In this document: positions 52,638-62,036 of the stretch, in pieces
How the letters are laid out: every line of letters starts with the position of its first letter
Numbering within the stretch: position 1 is the first letter of the stretch
Assembly: GCA_014804655.1 (NCBI GenBank)
Contig: JAAUZK010000032.1
Location: forward strand, 62,001-126,000
Direction: 5' to 3'
Source of the DNA: Lachnospiraceae bacterium
GTDB lineage: Bacteria; Bacillota; Clostridia; Lachnospirales; Lachnospiraceae
Length of the DNA: 64,000 bases
Position numbers and translations under genes: made by a program
The notes under the pieces: generated by a model
The model's input: only the letters and a program-made list of their open reading frames with translations
Told to the model about the DNA's origin: nothing
The model's database searches: none

Positions 52638-53717
52638 ATGTTGGATGAAAAGAAGATACCTCTGATTCAGGTTGAAAATATGAAGAAGTATTATCCGGTC
52701 AAGGGCGGTATCATCACACATACAACCGGATATGTCAAGGCGGTGGACGGTGTAAGTTTCTCAGTTATGCGAGGGCAGACATTGGGACTCGTGGGCGAGT
52801 CCGGCTGTGGCAAATCCACTATTGGAAGACAACTTGTAGGATTGGAGGCGCCCACGGAGGGAAAGATCTATTACAACGGCTGCGACTTGGCGGAGCTTCA
52901 GAAAAATAAAAAAGAGATGCAGCGCATTCGAACGAAATTGCAGATGGTATTTCAGGACCCGTATTCTTCTCTGAATCCGAGAAAGCATATCTATGAGATA
53001 TTGGCACAGCCGATGCTGTATCATCACATTTCGGAGAAAAGTACCGTAGAAAAGGACATCCTGAAAATATTGGATATGGTGGGTCTGCCGAAGACGGTGC
53101 TGGGCAGGTATCCGCATGAGTTTTCGGGAGGACAGCGGCAGAGAATCGGTATCGCCAAGGCGCTGTCACTGAATCCGGAATTTATCGTTTGTGACGAGCC
53201 GGTCAGTGCGTTGGATGTGTCCATTCAGGCACAGATTCTGAATCTCTTGAAGGAATTGCAAAAGGAACTTGGATTGACATTATTGTTTGTAGGACACGGG
53301 CTGGGCGCCGTTAACTATGTCAGCGACCGGATCGCGGTCATGTATCTGGGTAAAATCGTGGAATACGGCGAAGCTAAGGAGATATTCAACCATCCTGTGC
53401 ATCCATATACGAAGGCATTGCTGGAGGCGGTTCCCGTACCTGATCCTAAGGAAAAAGAGCGGGGACGCAGGTTGCTGCAGGGCGAGATCGGAAGCAGTAT
53501 GAATCCTCCGTCAGGCTGTAGATTCCATCCTCGCTGCCCATATGCGGAGGAAAAGTGCAGGAAAGAAATTCCGACGCTGTATGATACGATGCAAACAAAG
53601 AGGAAATCAACGCAGACAGAAGCAGAATTGCAGGCTGCTGGATTGAAGGGCGATAGCGGCCATATGGCGGCTTGTCCGATAGTGATATCCGACAGGAAGG
53701 AGGATGATCATGGGTAA
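52638..53717 (+). CDS. peptide ABC transporter ATP-binding protein (DppF/OppF type)
   Basis: A 359-residue ATPase, the second of the pair. It shows [20 protein letters not shown], typical of OppF-like proteins, Walker [14 protein letters not shown], signature [15 protein letters not shown] and Walker [14 protein letters not shown], then [17 protein letters not shown] 52638 has GGAGG 6 bases upstream, whereas the frame's first ATG at 52605 does not. It overlaps the first permease by eight bases, so translation is coupled. Near the end is an unusual insert (residues about 310-340) between the Cys cluster and the end. Confidence 0.93.
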   Translation: MLDEKKIPLIQVENMKKYYPVKGGIITHTTGYVKAVDGVSFSVMRGQTLGLVGESGCGKSTIGRQLVGLEAPTEGKIYYNGCDLAELQKNKKEMQRIRTKLQMVFQDPYSSLNPRKHIYEILAQPMLYHHISEKSTVEKDILKILDMVGLPKTVLGRYPHEFSGGQRQRIGIAKALSLNPEFIVCDEPVSALDVSIQAQILNLLKELQKELGLTLLFVGHGLGAVNYVSDRIAVMYLGKIVEYGEAKEIFNHPVHPYTKALLEAVPVPDPKEKERGRRLLQGEIGSSMNPPSGCRFHPRCPYAEEKCRKEIPTLYDTMQTKRKSTQTEAELQAAGLKGDSGHMAACPIVISDRKEDDHG

Positions 53718-54657
53718 ATATATATTGAAGCGTATTTTGATCGCGATTCCTGTTTTGATCGGTATTACAATTATTGATTATGTCATTATGTGTCTGGCGG
53801 GAAGTCCGCTTGAAATGCTGCAGGGACCGCGAGTGTCGGAAGCGGCTGTGGAAGCTAAGAAAATTGCGCTTGGACTAGATCAGCCTGTCTACGTGCAGTA
53901 CTTTGTCTGGTTGGGGCAATTGTTACACGGCAATCTCGGATTTTCCATGAAATCGTATCAGTCAGTAAACTCCATGATCGGCAGCCATATCGGCCCGACA
54001 CTTCTTCTGATGGGCGTATCCTTGATTGTGAGCCTGATTATGGCTGTTCCGGCGGGGATATACAGTGCGATTCACCAGTATTCGAAAGGGGATTATGCAG
54101 TGGTGACGGCTTCCTTTCTGGGAAGCAGCGTGCCGGGGTTTTTCCTTTCGTTATTGCTGATCTATATTTTTACCGTGCGTCTCGGCTGGCTGCCCTCCAG
54201 CGGTATGACAACATTGGGGACAGAGGGCGGCGCCTCAGATGTGGCGAAGCATATGGTTATGCCTGTGGTTGTGCTTGCATTTTCTATGGCCGGAAGTAAT
54301 ATCCGCTATATCAGAAGCGCCATGCTGGAAATCTTACAGCAGGATTATCTGCGGACTGCGCGGGCGAAGGGAATCGGACGTTTCAGGGTAATCAATAAAC
54401 ATGCGCTGCGGAATGCGCTTGTGCCCATCATCACAGTGATCGGTATGGAGATTCCGGTACTTTTCGGCGGCGCGGTGATCATAGAACAGATTTTTTCGTG
54501 GCCGGGGCTGGGGCTTATGACGATGAGCGCCATCAGCAACAGGGACTATCCTGTGATCATGGGAGTGTGTCTTTTGTCGGCAATCGTAGTGCTTGTAGCG
54601 AATCTGGTTACGGATATTCTTTATGCATTGGTAGACCCTACCATTCAATTGGATTAG
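53710..54657 (+). CDS. peptide ABC transporter permease (DppB/OppB type)
   Basis: A 315-residue inner-membrane permease with six helices. It has the N-terminal YILKRILIAIPVLIGITII and the cytoplasmic EAA loop DYLRTARAKGIGRFRVINKH, which contacts the ATPases. IEQIFSWPGLGLMTMSAI and ALVDPTIQLD near the end are family hallmarks. ATG 53710 follows AAGGAGG by six bases; ATG 53704 is too close. Coupled with the preceding ATPase gene. Confidence 0.94.
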   Translation: MGKYILKRILIAIPVLIGITIIDYVIMCLAGSPLEMLQGPRVSEAAVEAKKIALGLDQPVYVQYFVWLGQLLHGNLGFSMKSYQSVNSMIGSHIGPTLLLMGVSLIVSLIMAVPAGIYSAIHQYSKGDYAVVTASFLGSSVPGFFLSLLLIYIFTVRLGWLPSSGMTTLGTEGGASDVAKHMVMPVVVLAFSMAGSNIRYIRSAMLEILQQDYLRTARAKGIGRFRVINKHALRNALVPIITVIGMEIPVLFGGAVIIEQIFSWPGLGLMTMSAISNRDYPVIMGVCLLSAIVVLVANLVTDILYALVDPTIQLD

Positions 54658-54669
54658 GAGGGCTTGCAG

Positions 54670-55623
54670 ATGAAATTAAACAATATGCATAGAATATTTC
54701 GTAAAAAATCTGTGATGGCGGTCAGTGTGATCGAAGGTTATGATGCAGAGAATACCGGGCAAAAAAAAGACATATTCGGCGAAAGTTATTTGCAGACGGT
54801 ATTCAGACGTTTTAAAAGACATCATCTTGCGACTGTCAGTCTGGTCGTCTTAGGCGTTATTGTTTTGGCGGCGTTGCTTGCACCCGTCATTGCGCCGTAT
54901 GACCCGAATGATATTGCAGGACCTTTTGCGGGAGCTCCGTCAAAAGATTTCTGGCTTGGCACAGATCAGATCGGAAGGGATGTCTTAAGCAGGCTGTTAT
55001 ATGCGACGAGGATATCCTTATTGGTCGGTGTGATGGCAACAGTCATATCGACGGTGATTGGTGTAATACTCGGTCTGATTGCGGGTTATTTCGGCGGTGT
55101 AGCGGATATGATCATCATGCGGTTTACGGATATGGTCATGTCGTTTCCCTATATATTACTGGTGTTGGTGGCGGCGGCTATTTTTAAACCGGGATTATGG
55201 AATATCATATTGATACTGGGCTTTGTGGATTGGCCGGGAATCGCCAGGCTGGTGAGAGGAAATGTATTGAATCTGAGGGAGACCAATTTTGTCAAGGGAA
55301 ATATCGTGGCAGGAATGCCCCTTCGGCATATTCTGTTTTCGGAGATTCTCCCGAATACGGTGGCGCCGATTCTGGTTTATGCTACTTCGGTATTAGCGTT
55401 GTCGATTCTGGATGAAGCGGCGCTGAGTTTCTTAGGACAGGGTGTTCAGCCGCCCACGGCAAGCCTTGGTAACATGCTTAACGGCGCGCAGTCGCTTACG
55501 GTGCTTACGACTCAGCCATGGCTGTGGATTCCGCCGGGATTATTGATCGTGGTGGTGGTTATGGCAATCAATTTTATCGGTGATGCATTAAGAGATGCGC
55601 TTGATCCCAACAGTGGGAGATAG
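54670..55623 (+). CDS. peptide ABC transporter permease (DppC/OppC type)
   Basis: A 317-residue permease, partner of the DppB-type protein. About 45 cytoplasmic residues precede the first helix (VSLVVLGVIVLAALLAPVIA). PSKDFWLGTDQIGRDVLSRL, then the EAA loop NFVKGNIVAGMPLRHILFSE and the C-terminal NFIGDALRDALDP are family hallmarks. ATG 54670 lies seven bases after GGAGGG. It starts 12 bases after the previous gene, completing the importer. Confidence 0.94.
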   Translation: MKLNNMHRIFRKKSVMAVSVIEGYDAENTGQKKDIFGESYLQTVFRRFKRHHLATVSLVVLGVIVLAALLAPVIAPYDPNDIAGPFAGAPSKDFWLGTDQIGRDVLSRLLYATRISLLVGVMATVISTVIGVILGLIAGYFGGVADMIIMRFTDMVMSFPYILLVLVAAAIFKPGLWNIILILGFVDWPGIARLVRGNVLNLRETNFVKGNIVAGMPLRHILFSEILPNTVAPILVYATSVLALSILDEAALSFLGQGVQPPTASLGNMLNGAQSLTVLTTQPWLWIPPGLLIVVVVMAINFIGDALRDALDPNSGR

Positions 55624-55652
55624 GCGTAGAAATGTGTGTCGGGAGAGAACAG

Positions 55653-56822
55653 ATGAATCGGTTAGATGAGAAACAGTTGGAGAAATATTTGATAGATAAC
55701 TTTGAGTGGTTTCACAGACATCCGGAACTGCCCTATGAAGAGGTACAGACTACGGCAAAGATACGGGAACTGCTCACAGAGGCGGGAATCGAGATATTGC
55801 CCTATGATCTTGACACAGGTTTGGTGGCTGTGGTGCGGGGGCAGGGAAAACCAGCAGACACTTGGACCATCGCCTTGCGCTGTGACATAGATGCACTGCC
55901 GATCGTAGAGGAGGCGGATGTGCCATATCGCTCAGAGATACCGGGTAAGATGCACGCCTGCGGGCATGATTTTCACATTACGGCAGGGATCGGTGCGGCG
56001 ATTCTTTTACAGGAGAGAAAAGAAGAATTGTGCGGAACTGTTAAATTTATATTCCAGCCTGCGGAAGAAGAATCTCATGGTGCACTGAAAATTTTGGAGA
56101 CCGATGTGATGGACGATGTTGAGTGCATCTGGGGATTTCACGCCGACCCTATCAATGCGGTGGGTGTGATCGGTATCAGGGAAGGATATGTGACGGCCGC
56201 GGTAGACCGCTTCGTGATCCGTGTGAAGGGAGTGGGATGCCATGGGGCACATCCCGATGACGGTATTGATCCGATTCTGGCATCTTCGGCGATCGTACAG
56301 GGTCTACAGTCTATTGTCAGTCGTAACGTGAATGCATTTCATCCTGCGCTCCTCAGCGTGACCAGAATACAGGCAGGTACAACATGGAACGTGATTCCTG
56401 CGGATGCGGAGATGGAGGGTACAGTGCGTACCATGGACAGGGAAGATCGTATTCTGTATGAAAAAAGAGTGCGGGAAATCGCGGGGCGGACTGCTGCGGC
56501 GTACGGTGCGGAAGCGGAGACAGAGTGGGTTCAGGGACCGCCGGCTACATACAATGACGGCAAGATGGCGCGGATTTGTGAAACAACTGCGGAGAAATTT
56601 GGCATGAAGACCGTGCCGGAAGAAAGTTCCATGGGCGGCGATGATTTTGCGTATTATGAAGATAAAGATACGATGTGCCGGGATATACCGGGATGTTATG
56701 TGAAGATCGGCACCGGCGTAGGGCACCCGATTCACCATCCGGCCTTTTGTGTCGATGAGAGCGTGATTTTGCCGGCGGCGAAGTATTTGGCAGAGGTGTT
56801 GCTGGCGGAGGAGTCTGATTGA
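55653..56822 (+). CDS. M20-family metallo-peptidase/amidohydrolase
   Basis: A 389-residue M20D-type amidohydrolase, a two-zinc enzyme that removes acyl or aminoacyl groups from amino acids or short peptides. Signatures: FHRHPELPYEEVQTTAKI, RCDIDALPIVEE, the metal site KMHACGHDFHITAGIGAA, FQPAEEESHGA (catalytic and metal Glu), and SSMGGDDFAYY with a late metal ligand. ATG 55653 follows GGGAG; earlier codons lack a site. It closes the peptide-uptake operon, so it may process imported peptides in the cytoplasm. A terminator follows at 56886. Confidence 0.93.
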   Translation: MNRLDEKQLEKYLIDNFEWFHRHPELPYEEVQTTAKIRELLTEAGIEILPYDLDTGLVAVVRGQGKPADTWTIALRCDIDALPIVEEADVPYRSEIPGKMHACGHDFHITAGIGAAILLQERKEELCGTVKFIFQPAEEESHGALKILETDVMDDVECIWGFHADPINAVGVIGIREGYVTAAVDRFVIRVKGVGCHGAHPDDGIDPILASSAIVQGLQSIVSRNVNAFHPALLSVTRIQAGTTWNVIPADAEMEGTVRTMDREDRILYEKRVREIAGRTAAAYGAEAETEWVQGPPATYNDGKMARICETTAEKFGMKTVPEESSMGGDDFAYYEDKDTMCRDIPGCYVKIGTGVGHPIHHPAFCVDESVILPAAKYLAEVLLAEESD

Positions 56823-56885
56823 TATTTTAGAGAATACTTTAACGTCATATGTGGCTGAAACCATAGTAGTTATGTGGTCATAGCG

Positions 56886-56917
56886 GGGAAATGCAGGCTA
56901 AGATAATTGCATTTCCC
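56886..56917 (+). terminator. terminator of the peptide ABC operon
   Basis: GGGAAATGCA and TGCATTTCCC pair perfectly over ten bases around a 12-base loop, followed by TTTATTTT. Confidence 0.88.
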
Positions 56918-56927
56918 TTTATTTTAT

Positions 56928-57085
56928 GGCATGATAAAAGTATGAAAAGAATTTCTAAGCCAGCAAATAACGCTGACTAAGAAATTCTAAATTTCATACG
57001 GAAGAGATTTTCTAAGGCACTTGAAAAATACTGCCTAAAAAATCTAAAGCTTCATGCCGGAGAATGCCAAAAGCAGACATTCTTC
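56928..57085 (+). ncRNA. candidate structured RNA leader (three-way junction)
   Basis: GGCATGA (56928-56934) pairs with TCATGCC (57052-57058) and encloses two hairpins. The first has outer arms GTATGAAA/TTTCATAC and inner arms AGAATTTCT/AGAAATTCT (56940-56999). The second has AGATTTTCTAAGGCA/TGCCTAAAAAATCT (57005-57045). A further eight-base stem, GGAGAATG/CATTCTTC (57059-57085), follows. The two inner hairpins are related in sequence with a period near 59 bases, differing in the paired positions. It sits 60 bases upstream of the fused oxidoreductase. Whether it is a riboswitch, another regulator or repeat DNA cannot be told by eye. Confidence 0.4.
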
Positions 57086-57144
57086 GTGAGAGATTTCAGT
57101 ATTTCAAGTATGGGTTACAAATAAGAATAAAGAGGAGGTAATGT

Positions 57145-59730
57145 ATGAGGTTATTAGTAATCGGCGGTGTGGCGGCCGGCACGAAGGCGGCGGCTAAATT
57201 TAAGCGGGTGAATCCTGAAGCGGAAGTGATGATCGTCACCAAAGGTAAGGATATTTCCTATGCAGGGTGCGGACTGCCTTATTATGTGGGCGGAGCAATT
57301 CCGGAGAAAGAGCAGCTTATTGTGAATACGCCGGAAAAGTACAGTGCACTTACCGGAGCGATGGTCTACCCGCAGCGAGAAGTAGTGGCGCTTGACACGG
57401 CAGCGAAGAAGGCTACGGCGAAGAATATCCGCACCGGAGCGGAAGAAGTTTATGAGTACGATGCATGTATTGTGGCGGTCGGAGCTTCTCCGGTGATTCC
57501 GCTCCTTCCGGGTTTGAATCTCCCGGGCGTTTTCGTGATGCGTACACCGGATGATGCGATTGAGACGAGGGATTATATCGCCAGAGACGGTGTGAAGCGC
57601 GCCGTGGTAGTGGGCGGCGGATTTATCGGTCTGGAAGTGGCTGAGAATCTGATGGAAAAAGGTCTGTCGGTGACTTTGATCGACATGGCACCACAGATCA
57701 TGCCGGGCTTCGACGGGGAGATGGCGGATTATGCAGTGCGCCATCTTGCGAAAAAGGGTATCAAAGTGCTTACCTCTACGAAATTGGAAGGTGTAACAGG
57801 AGACGAGAGGGCGGAAGGTGTGCAGACAGATAAAGGACTGCTTCCCGCCGATGTAGTAATCCTATCCATCGGTATCCGTCCTAATACGGGATTTTTGCAG
57901 GATACGGGCATTGAGATGTTTAAGGGAACGATTCTGGTAGATGATAAGATGGCTACCAATGTGGCAGATGTCTATGCAGCCGGTGACTGTGCGATGGTGA
58001 AGAACCGTCTCACAGGCGAGAGACAGTGGTCGCCTATGGGTTCCTCCGCAAATATGGAAGGACGTACACTGGCACTTTTGCTAGGCGGCAGAGATGTGGC
58101 CTATCCGGGCGTGCTCGGAACCGGTGTAGTGAAGCTTCCCGGCTTATCGGGCGGCAGAACGGGTCTGTCGGAGGAACAGGCGAAGGCAGCAGGCTATAAA
58201 CCAATCTGCGTATTGGCAGTGACTGACGATAAAGCGCATTATTATCCCGACAGCGCGTGGTTTGCCATTAAGCTGGTGGCAGACTCAGATACGCATAAAT
58301 TATTGGGTGTGCAGGTATTAGGTCCCGGTGCGGTAGATAAGGTGACAGACATTGGTGTGATGGCAGTAACATTCGGGGCAACATTAGAGCAGATGACTTG
58401 TCTGGACTTATCTTATGCACCTCCGTTCTCCACTGCAATCCATCCTTTTGTACAGGCGGTACATATGCTTTTGAATAAGATTAATGGGGATATGGACAGC
58501 TTTACCCCTGCGGAATATCTGGCAGGTGCGGCGGAAGGATACCGTATTATAGATGTGAATCCCGCAGGCCCTAGTATTCCGGGTGCCACCTATGTGGATC
58601 TGTTGAAAGTAAAAGGTGAAGTTCCGGGACTTGCCAAGGATGAGAAATTATTGCTTGTCTGCGCGAAGGGCAAGAGAGGATATTTGCTGCAGAACAGACT
58701 GAAACGCTATGGATATACGAACACGAAGGTGCTGGAAGGAGCCTCCTTCTTTAATGTAGTTAAGGTTGCAAGTACGCCCGGTGTGGTGACGATTCCGGCG
58801 GAGGAGATCACCCGCGTGAAAGCGCTTGGCTGCCTGCATAATAAGGGAACCGATAATTTCAATGTCCGCGTGATCACCAGAAACGGTAAGATCACTACGG
58901 CGGAGCACAAGAAGATAGCGGAAGCGGCAGAAAGATTCGGAAACGGGGATGTGGTTATGACTACCCGGCTGACACTGGAAATCGTGGGTGTGCCTTTTGA
59001 CAAGATAGAAGATTTGAGGGCATTTTTAGCAGAGGAAGGACTGGAAACGGGCGGAACCGGCTCCAAAGTACGTCCTGTGGTAGCATGTAAGGGAACGACC
59101 TGTCAGTACGGTCTGTTGGATTCTTACGGGTTATCTGAGAAGATACATGAAAGGTTCTTCCATGGCTATGCGGATGTCAAACTGCCTCACAAATTTAAGA
59201 TTGCGGTGGGCGGCTGTCCGAATAACTGCGTGAAACCGGATCTGAACGATTTCGGTATCGTGGGACAGAGAGTTCCTGTGATTGATTTAGAGAAATGCCG
59301 CGGATGCGGAAAATGTCAGGTTTCTCAGGCGTGTCCGGTAGGAGCGTCTCAGGTAGTGGACGGTAAGCTGGTGATCGATCCCGATCAGTGTAACAATTGC
59401 GGACGCTGCGTGGGCAAATGTCCGTTTAAGGCGGCGGAAGAGAGCGCATACGGATACCGTGTTTATATCGGCGGACGCTGGGGCAAGAGAGTGGCCCATG
59501 GGCAGAAGCTGGACAAGATTTTCCTTAGCGAAGAGGAAGTGCTTTCCGTTCTGGAAAAAGCGATTCTGCTTTTCCGAGAGCAGGGAAAGACCGGCGAGCG
59601 TTTTGCGGATACGATAAACCGGATCGGATTCGAGAACGTGCAGGAACAGCTTATGTCGGATGAGATTTTGAAGTTTAAGGATGAAATTCTTAATGCGAAA
59701 ATGCATATGAAAGGCGGGGCGACCTGCTAA
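57145..59730 (+). CDS. CoA-disulfide-reductase-like, rhodanese, sulfite-reductase-like, ferredoxin fusion
   Basis: An 861-residue redox fusion. Residues 1-450 are a pyridine nucleotide-disulfide oxidoreductase close to CoA disulfide reductases/NADH oxidases: LVIGGVAAGTKAAAK, the single catalytic Cys in SYAGCGLPYYVGG, NAD site VVVGGGFIGLEVAENL and FAD site ADVYAAGDC. Residues about 465-545 are rhodanese-like, with Cys in LLLVCAKGKRGYLL. Residues about 560-720 match nitrite/sulfite reductase half domains, with Cys in KGTTCQYG and IAVGGCPNNCVKPDLNDFG. Residues about 720-775 carry two 4Fe-4S motifs (CRGCGKCQVSQACPVG, CNNCGRCVGKCP). Sulfur or persulfide metabolism is likely. ATG preceded by GAGGAGG. 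Confidence 0.9.
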   Translation: MRLLVIGGVAAGTKAAAKFKRVNPEAEVMIVTKGKDISYAGCGLPYYVGGAIPEKEQLIVNTPEKYSALTGAMVYPQREVVALDTAAKKATAKNIRTGAEEVYEYDACIVAVGASPVIPLLPGLNLPGVFVMRTPDDAIETRDYIARDGVKRAVVVGGGFIGLEVAENLMEKGLSVTLIDMAPQIMPGFDGEMADYAVRHLAKKGIKVLTSTKLEGVTGDERAEGVQTDKGLLPADVVILSIGIRPNTGFLQDTGIEMFKGTILVDDKMATNVADVYAAGDCAMVKNRLTGERQWSPMGSSANMEGRTLALLLGGRDVAYPGVLGTGVVKLPGLSGGRTGLSEEQAKAAGYKPICVLAVTDDKAHYYPDSAWFAIKLVADSDTHKLLGVQVLGPGAVDKVTDIGVMAVTFGATLEQMTCLDLSYAPPFSTAIHPFVQAVHMLLNKINGDMDSFTPAEYLAGAAEGYRIIDVNPAGPSIPGATYVDLLKVKGEVPGLAKDEKLLLVCAKGKRGYLLQNRLKRYGYTNTKVLEGASFFNVVKVASTPGVVTIPAEEITRVKALGCLHNKGTDNFNVRVITRNGKITTAEHKKIAEAAERFGNGDVVMTTRLTLEIVGVPFDKIEDLRAFLAEEGLETGGTGSKVRPVVACKGTTCQYGLLDSYGLSEKIHERFFHGYADVKLPHKFKIAVGGCPNNCVKPDLNDFGIVGQRVPVIDLEKCRGCGKCQVSQACPVGASQVVDGKLVIDPDQCNNCGRCVGKCPFKAAEESAYGYRVYIGGRWGKRVAHGQKLDKIFLSEEEVLSVLEKAILLFREQGKTGERFADTINRIGFENVQEQLMSDEILKFKDEILNAKMHMKGGATC

Positions 59731-59740
59731 GGGCATAAAG

Positions 59741-59777
59741 TTGCTCTTAGGCGGCAAGATACGTAGCCTAAGAGCAA
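59741..59777 (+). terminator. terminator after the oxidoreductase fusion
   Basis: TTGCTCTTAGGC and GCCTAAGAGCAA form a perfect 12-base stem around 13 bases, followed by TTATGTTGTG. The T-run is weak, but the stem is strong. Confidence 0.65.
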
Positions 59778-59863
59778 TTATGTTGTGTCTTTTGGATTTC
59801 TTCCTTTTTGGGATATCGCTTTGAGCAGAAATTTACGAAGAAAAGACGACAGAGGAAAATGCA

Positions 59864-61216
59864 ATGAACCTGATTTATAATATTGATTTTGAATTGGCCG
59901 GGGTAATATATGTGCTTCTGGTATATGCAGCGTTAAGCATCTATTATTCCAATCAGTCGGAGGTCAATAAAAAATTTAAATTTGTTGTTAAATGTATTCT
60001 GGCGGCGGAGATCATGGACATTGTAACAGCCATCACTATAAGTTACGGGAGCGTGATTCCGCCGAAACTGAATATATTTGCCAATACTGTCTATTTTGTA
60101 TTGACATTCAGTCTTGGTTATTTTTTCCTTCGGTATGTTGAAAGCTATGTAAAACAAAGTGTAAGCAGGATAAGAAGTATACGCATAAATAAAATCTGTT
60201 ATATATTGCTCTTAGCCCTTCTTGTTTTGAATATGTTTGCAGGCTTTATCTTCAGCTTTAATGAACAGGGAGAATATGTTCACGGAAGTCTGTATCTGTT
60301 GGTTTACATTGTACCATTTTATTATATAGTGTTTACAACAGTGGTATTGATTAAGAATCAAAGTTTTTTCAAAGTGAAGCAGAAAGTATCTATCGGTGCA
60401 TACATAATTATGTGTTTGTTGGGACCGATTTTGCAGATGCTGTTTTTCCCGGATGTCTTGTTGAGTGTGTTCACACCTTCGATTGCGATTCTGATCATTC
60501 TGTTTTCCATGGAGACTCCGGATTACCAGTTACTGATAAAAACACTTGACGAGCTTGATGACCTCCGGAAGAATTTACAGATAGAAGTAAAGAAACAGAC
60601 AAAAGAGGCGGAGGAGAGAAGGGAAAAAGTGGAACGCTTGTCTGAGCAGGTAATTCTTGCGTTTGCAAAAACAATTGATGCGAAAGATGCATATACTAAC
60701 GGACATTCGGAGAGGGTGGCAGATTATTCAAGAGAGATCGCAAAAAGAATGGGAATGTCCAAACAGGAGCAGCAGGAAATTTATTGCATGGGACTTCTGC
60801 ATGATATTGGTAAAATCGGCATACCGAATGCAATTATCAATAAAGCCGGAAAGCTGACAGATGAAGAATACATGATAATAAAGAAACACCCGGAAATCGG
60901 CGCGGAGATTCTGACAACAATATCGGAACTTCCGGATATTTCAATCGGCGCGAAGTATCATCATGAAAAATATGACGGAACCGGTTATCCGGACAAAATA
61001 GAGGGAGAGTCTATTCCGTTTTTTGCAAGAATTATCGGAATCGCGGATGCTTATGATGCGATGACGTCCAAGCGAAGTTACCGGGATGCCCTTCCGCAGC
61101 AGGTGGTTCGTGAAGAAATCGAAAAAGGAAGAGGAACACAGTTTGATCCGAAATGTGCGGATATCATGCTGAAAATAATTGATGAGGACGTGGAGTATCA
61201 GATGTGTGATCGTTAG
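59864..61216 (+). CDS. membrane HD-GYP-domain protein
   Basis: A 450-residue membrane protein with seven N-terminal helices (about residues 5-215, a 7TM-type sensor) and a coiled coil (about 225-265). The cytoplasmic HD-GYP phosphodiesterase domain has KDAYTNGHSERVADYSREIA, MGLLHDIGKIGIPNAIINK, IKKHPEIGAEIL, the GYP-region HHEKYDGTGYPDKIEGESIP and IIGIADAYDAMTSKRSYRDA. All the metal-site residues and the GYP motif are present, so it likely cleaves cyclic di-GMP or a related dinucleotide. The ligand of the sensor is unknown. Monocistronic. Confidence 0.92.
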   Translation: MNLIYNIDFELAGVIYVLLVYAALSIYYSNQSEVNKKFKFVVKCILAAEIMDIVTAITISYGSVIPPKLNIFANTVYFVLTFSLGYFFLRYVESYVKQSVSRIRSIRINKICYILLLALLVLNMFAGFIFSFNEQGEYVHGSLYLLVYIVPFYYIVFTTVVLIKNQSFFKVKQKVSIGAYIIMCLLGPILQMLFFPDVLLSVFTPSIAILIILFSMETPDYQLLIKTLDELDDLRKNLQIEVKKQTKEAEERREKVERLSEQVILAFAKTIDAKDAYTNGHSERVADYSREIAKRMGMSKQEQQEIYCMGLLHDIGKIGIPNAIINKAGKLTDEEYMIIKKHPEIGAEILTTISELPDISIGAKYHHEKYDGTGYPDKIEGESIPFFARIIGIADAYDAMTSKRSYRDALPQQVVREEIEKGRGTQFDPKCADIMLKIIDEDVEYQMCDR

Positions 61217-61266
61217 GGTTTCAAGCATAAAATCGGAATCTGATGTGTAGTAGAAAAGAGGAATAT

Positions 61267-61845
61267 ATGAGTGAAAGACCTGCTTTAGACAGGAGTTTAG
61301 ATAGTAAGACATTTCGTGATTTCTATTATTTGAAGGAGGAACTGGTAAACTTCTGTAGAGAAAAAGGTCTGCCTGTTTCGGGCGGAAAAATAGAAATAGC
61401 TGACAGGATCGCTTATTTTCTTGATACCGGCGAGGTATTGTCTGCTCCAAAGGCAAGAAAAAAAGTAACAACAATAGATGCCATTAGTGAAGATACAAAA
61501 ATTGAAGCAGACTTCGTTTGCTCGGAAAAGCATAGAGCATTTTTTAGGGAACATATCGGAAGTGGTTTTTCTTTCAATGTGGTTTTTCAAAAATGGTTAA
61601 AAAATAATACGGGAAAAACTTATAAAGAAGCGATTGCTGCTTATTATCAAATTCTTGAGGACAAGAAAAAAGGAAAAGGAAAAATTGATAAGCAGTTTGA
61701 GTACAATACTTATATTCGGGATTTTTTTGCGGACAATCAAGGTCAATCTTTAGAGGAAGCAATTAAGTGCTGGAAATACAAAAAGCAATTGCAATGTCAT
61801 AACCGCTATGAAAGATCGGATCTTATAGCGGTTAGAGGGCTTTAG
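61267..61845 (+). CDS. SAP/DUF6434-like protein, 192 aa
   Basis: A 192-residue soluble protein. The N-terminus (DRSLDSKTFRDFYYLKEELV, then FCREKGLPVSGGKIEIADRI) is a SAP-like helix-extended DNA-binding fold. The centre and C-terminus (KHRAFFREHIGSGFSFNVVF, then TGKTYKEAIAAYYQILEDKK) match the DUF6434 pattern as I recall it. ATG 61267 has GAGG before it. Lys-rich with several LEEAI/YKEAI helical repeats. Fused SAP/DUF6434 proteins occur in Firmicutes and their role is not established. The codon use is AT-leaning. Confidence 0.75.
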   Translation: MSERPALDRSLDSKTFRDFYYLKEELVNFCREKGLPVSGGKIEIADRIAYFLDTGEVLSAPKARKKVTTIDAISEDTKIEADFVCSEKHRAFFREHIGSGFSFNVVFQKWLKNNTGKTYKEAIAAYYQILEDKKKGKGKIDKQFEYNTYIRDFFADNQGQSLEEAIKCWKYKKQLQCHNRYERSDLIAVRGL

Positions 61846-62036
61846 ATTATGCATACCAAGATTCAATACCATCGTCAGCGCAATATTCCTCAACTGTTGC
61901 GATTCTATCATCAATAACCTTAATGAAAGATGTCATATGAAATGATAGTTCTCAATTTTGTGGATATACATGAGTTACTGTCACAAGCATATCGTTTATT
62001 TTTCACTTCCCCGATAAACGGGACTTAAGCGGCAGC
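61846..62036. other. intergenic, possible gene remnant on minus strand
   Basis: 191 bases before the convergent GNAT gene. On the minus strand a 29-codon frame ends at 61848 (MTSFIKVIDDRIATVEEYCA then DDGIESWYA) without a convincing ribosome binding site; upstream is a stop. It may be a remnant of a longer gene or chance. Confidence 0.25.

Noticed and set aside
61848..61937. 29-codon minus-strand frame as a real gene
   Set aside because: Lacks a ribosome binding site and is preceded closely by a stop; recorded only as a possible remnant.
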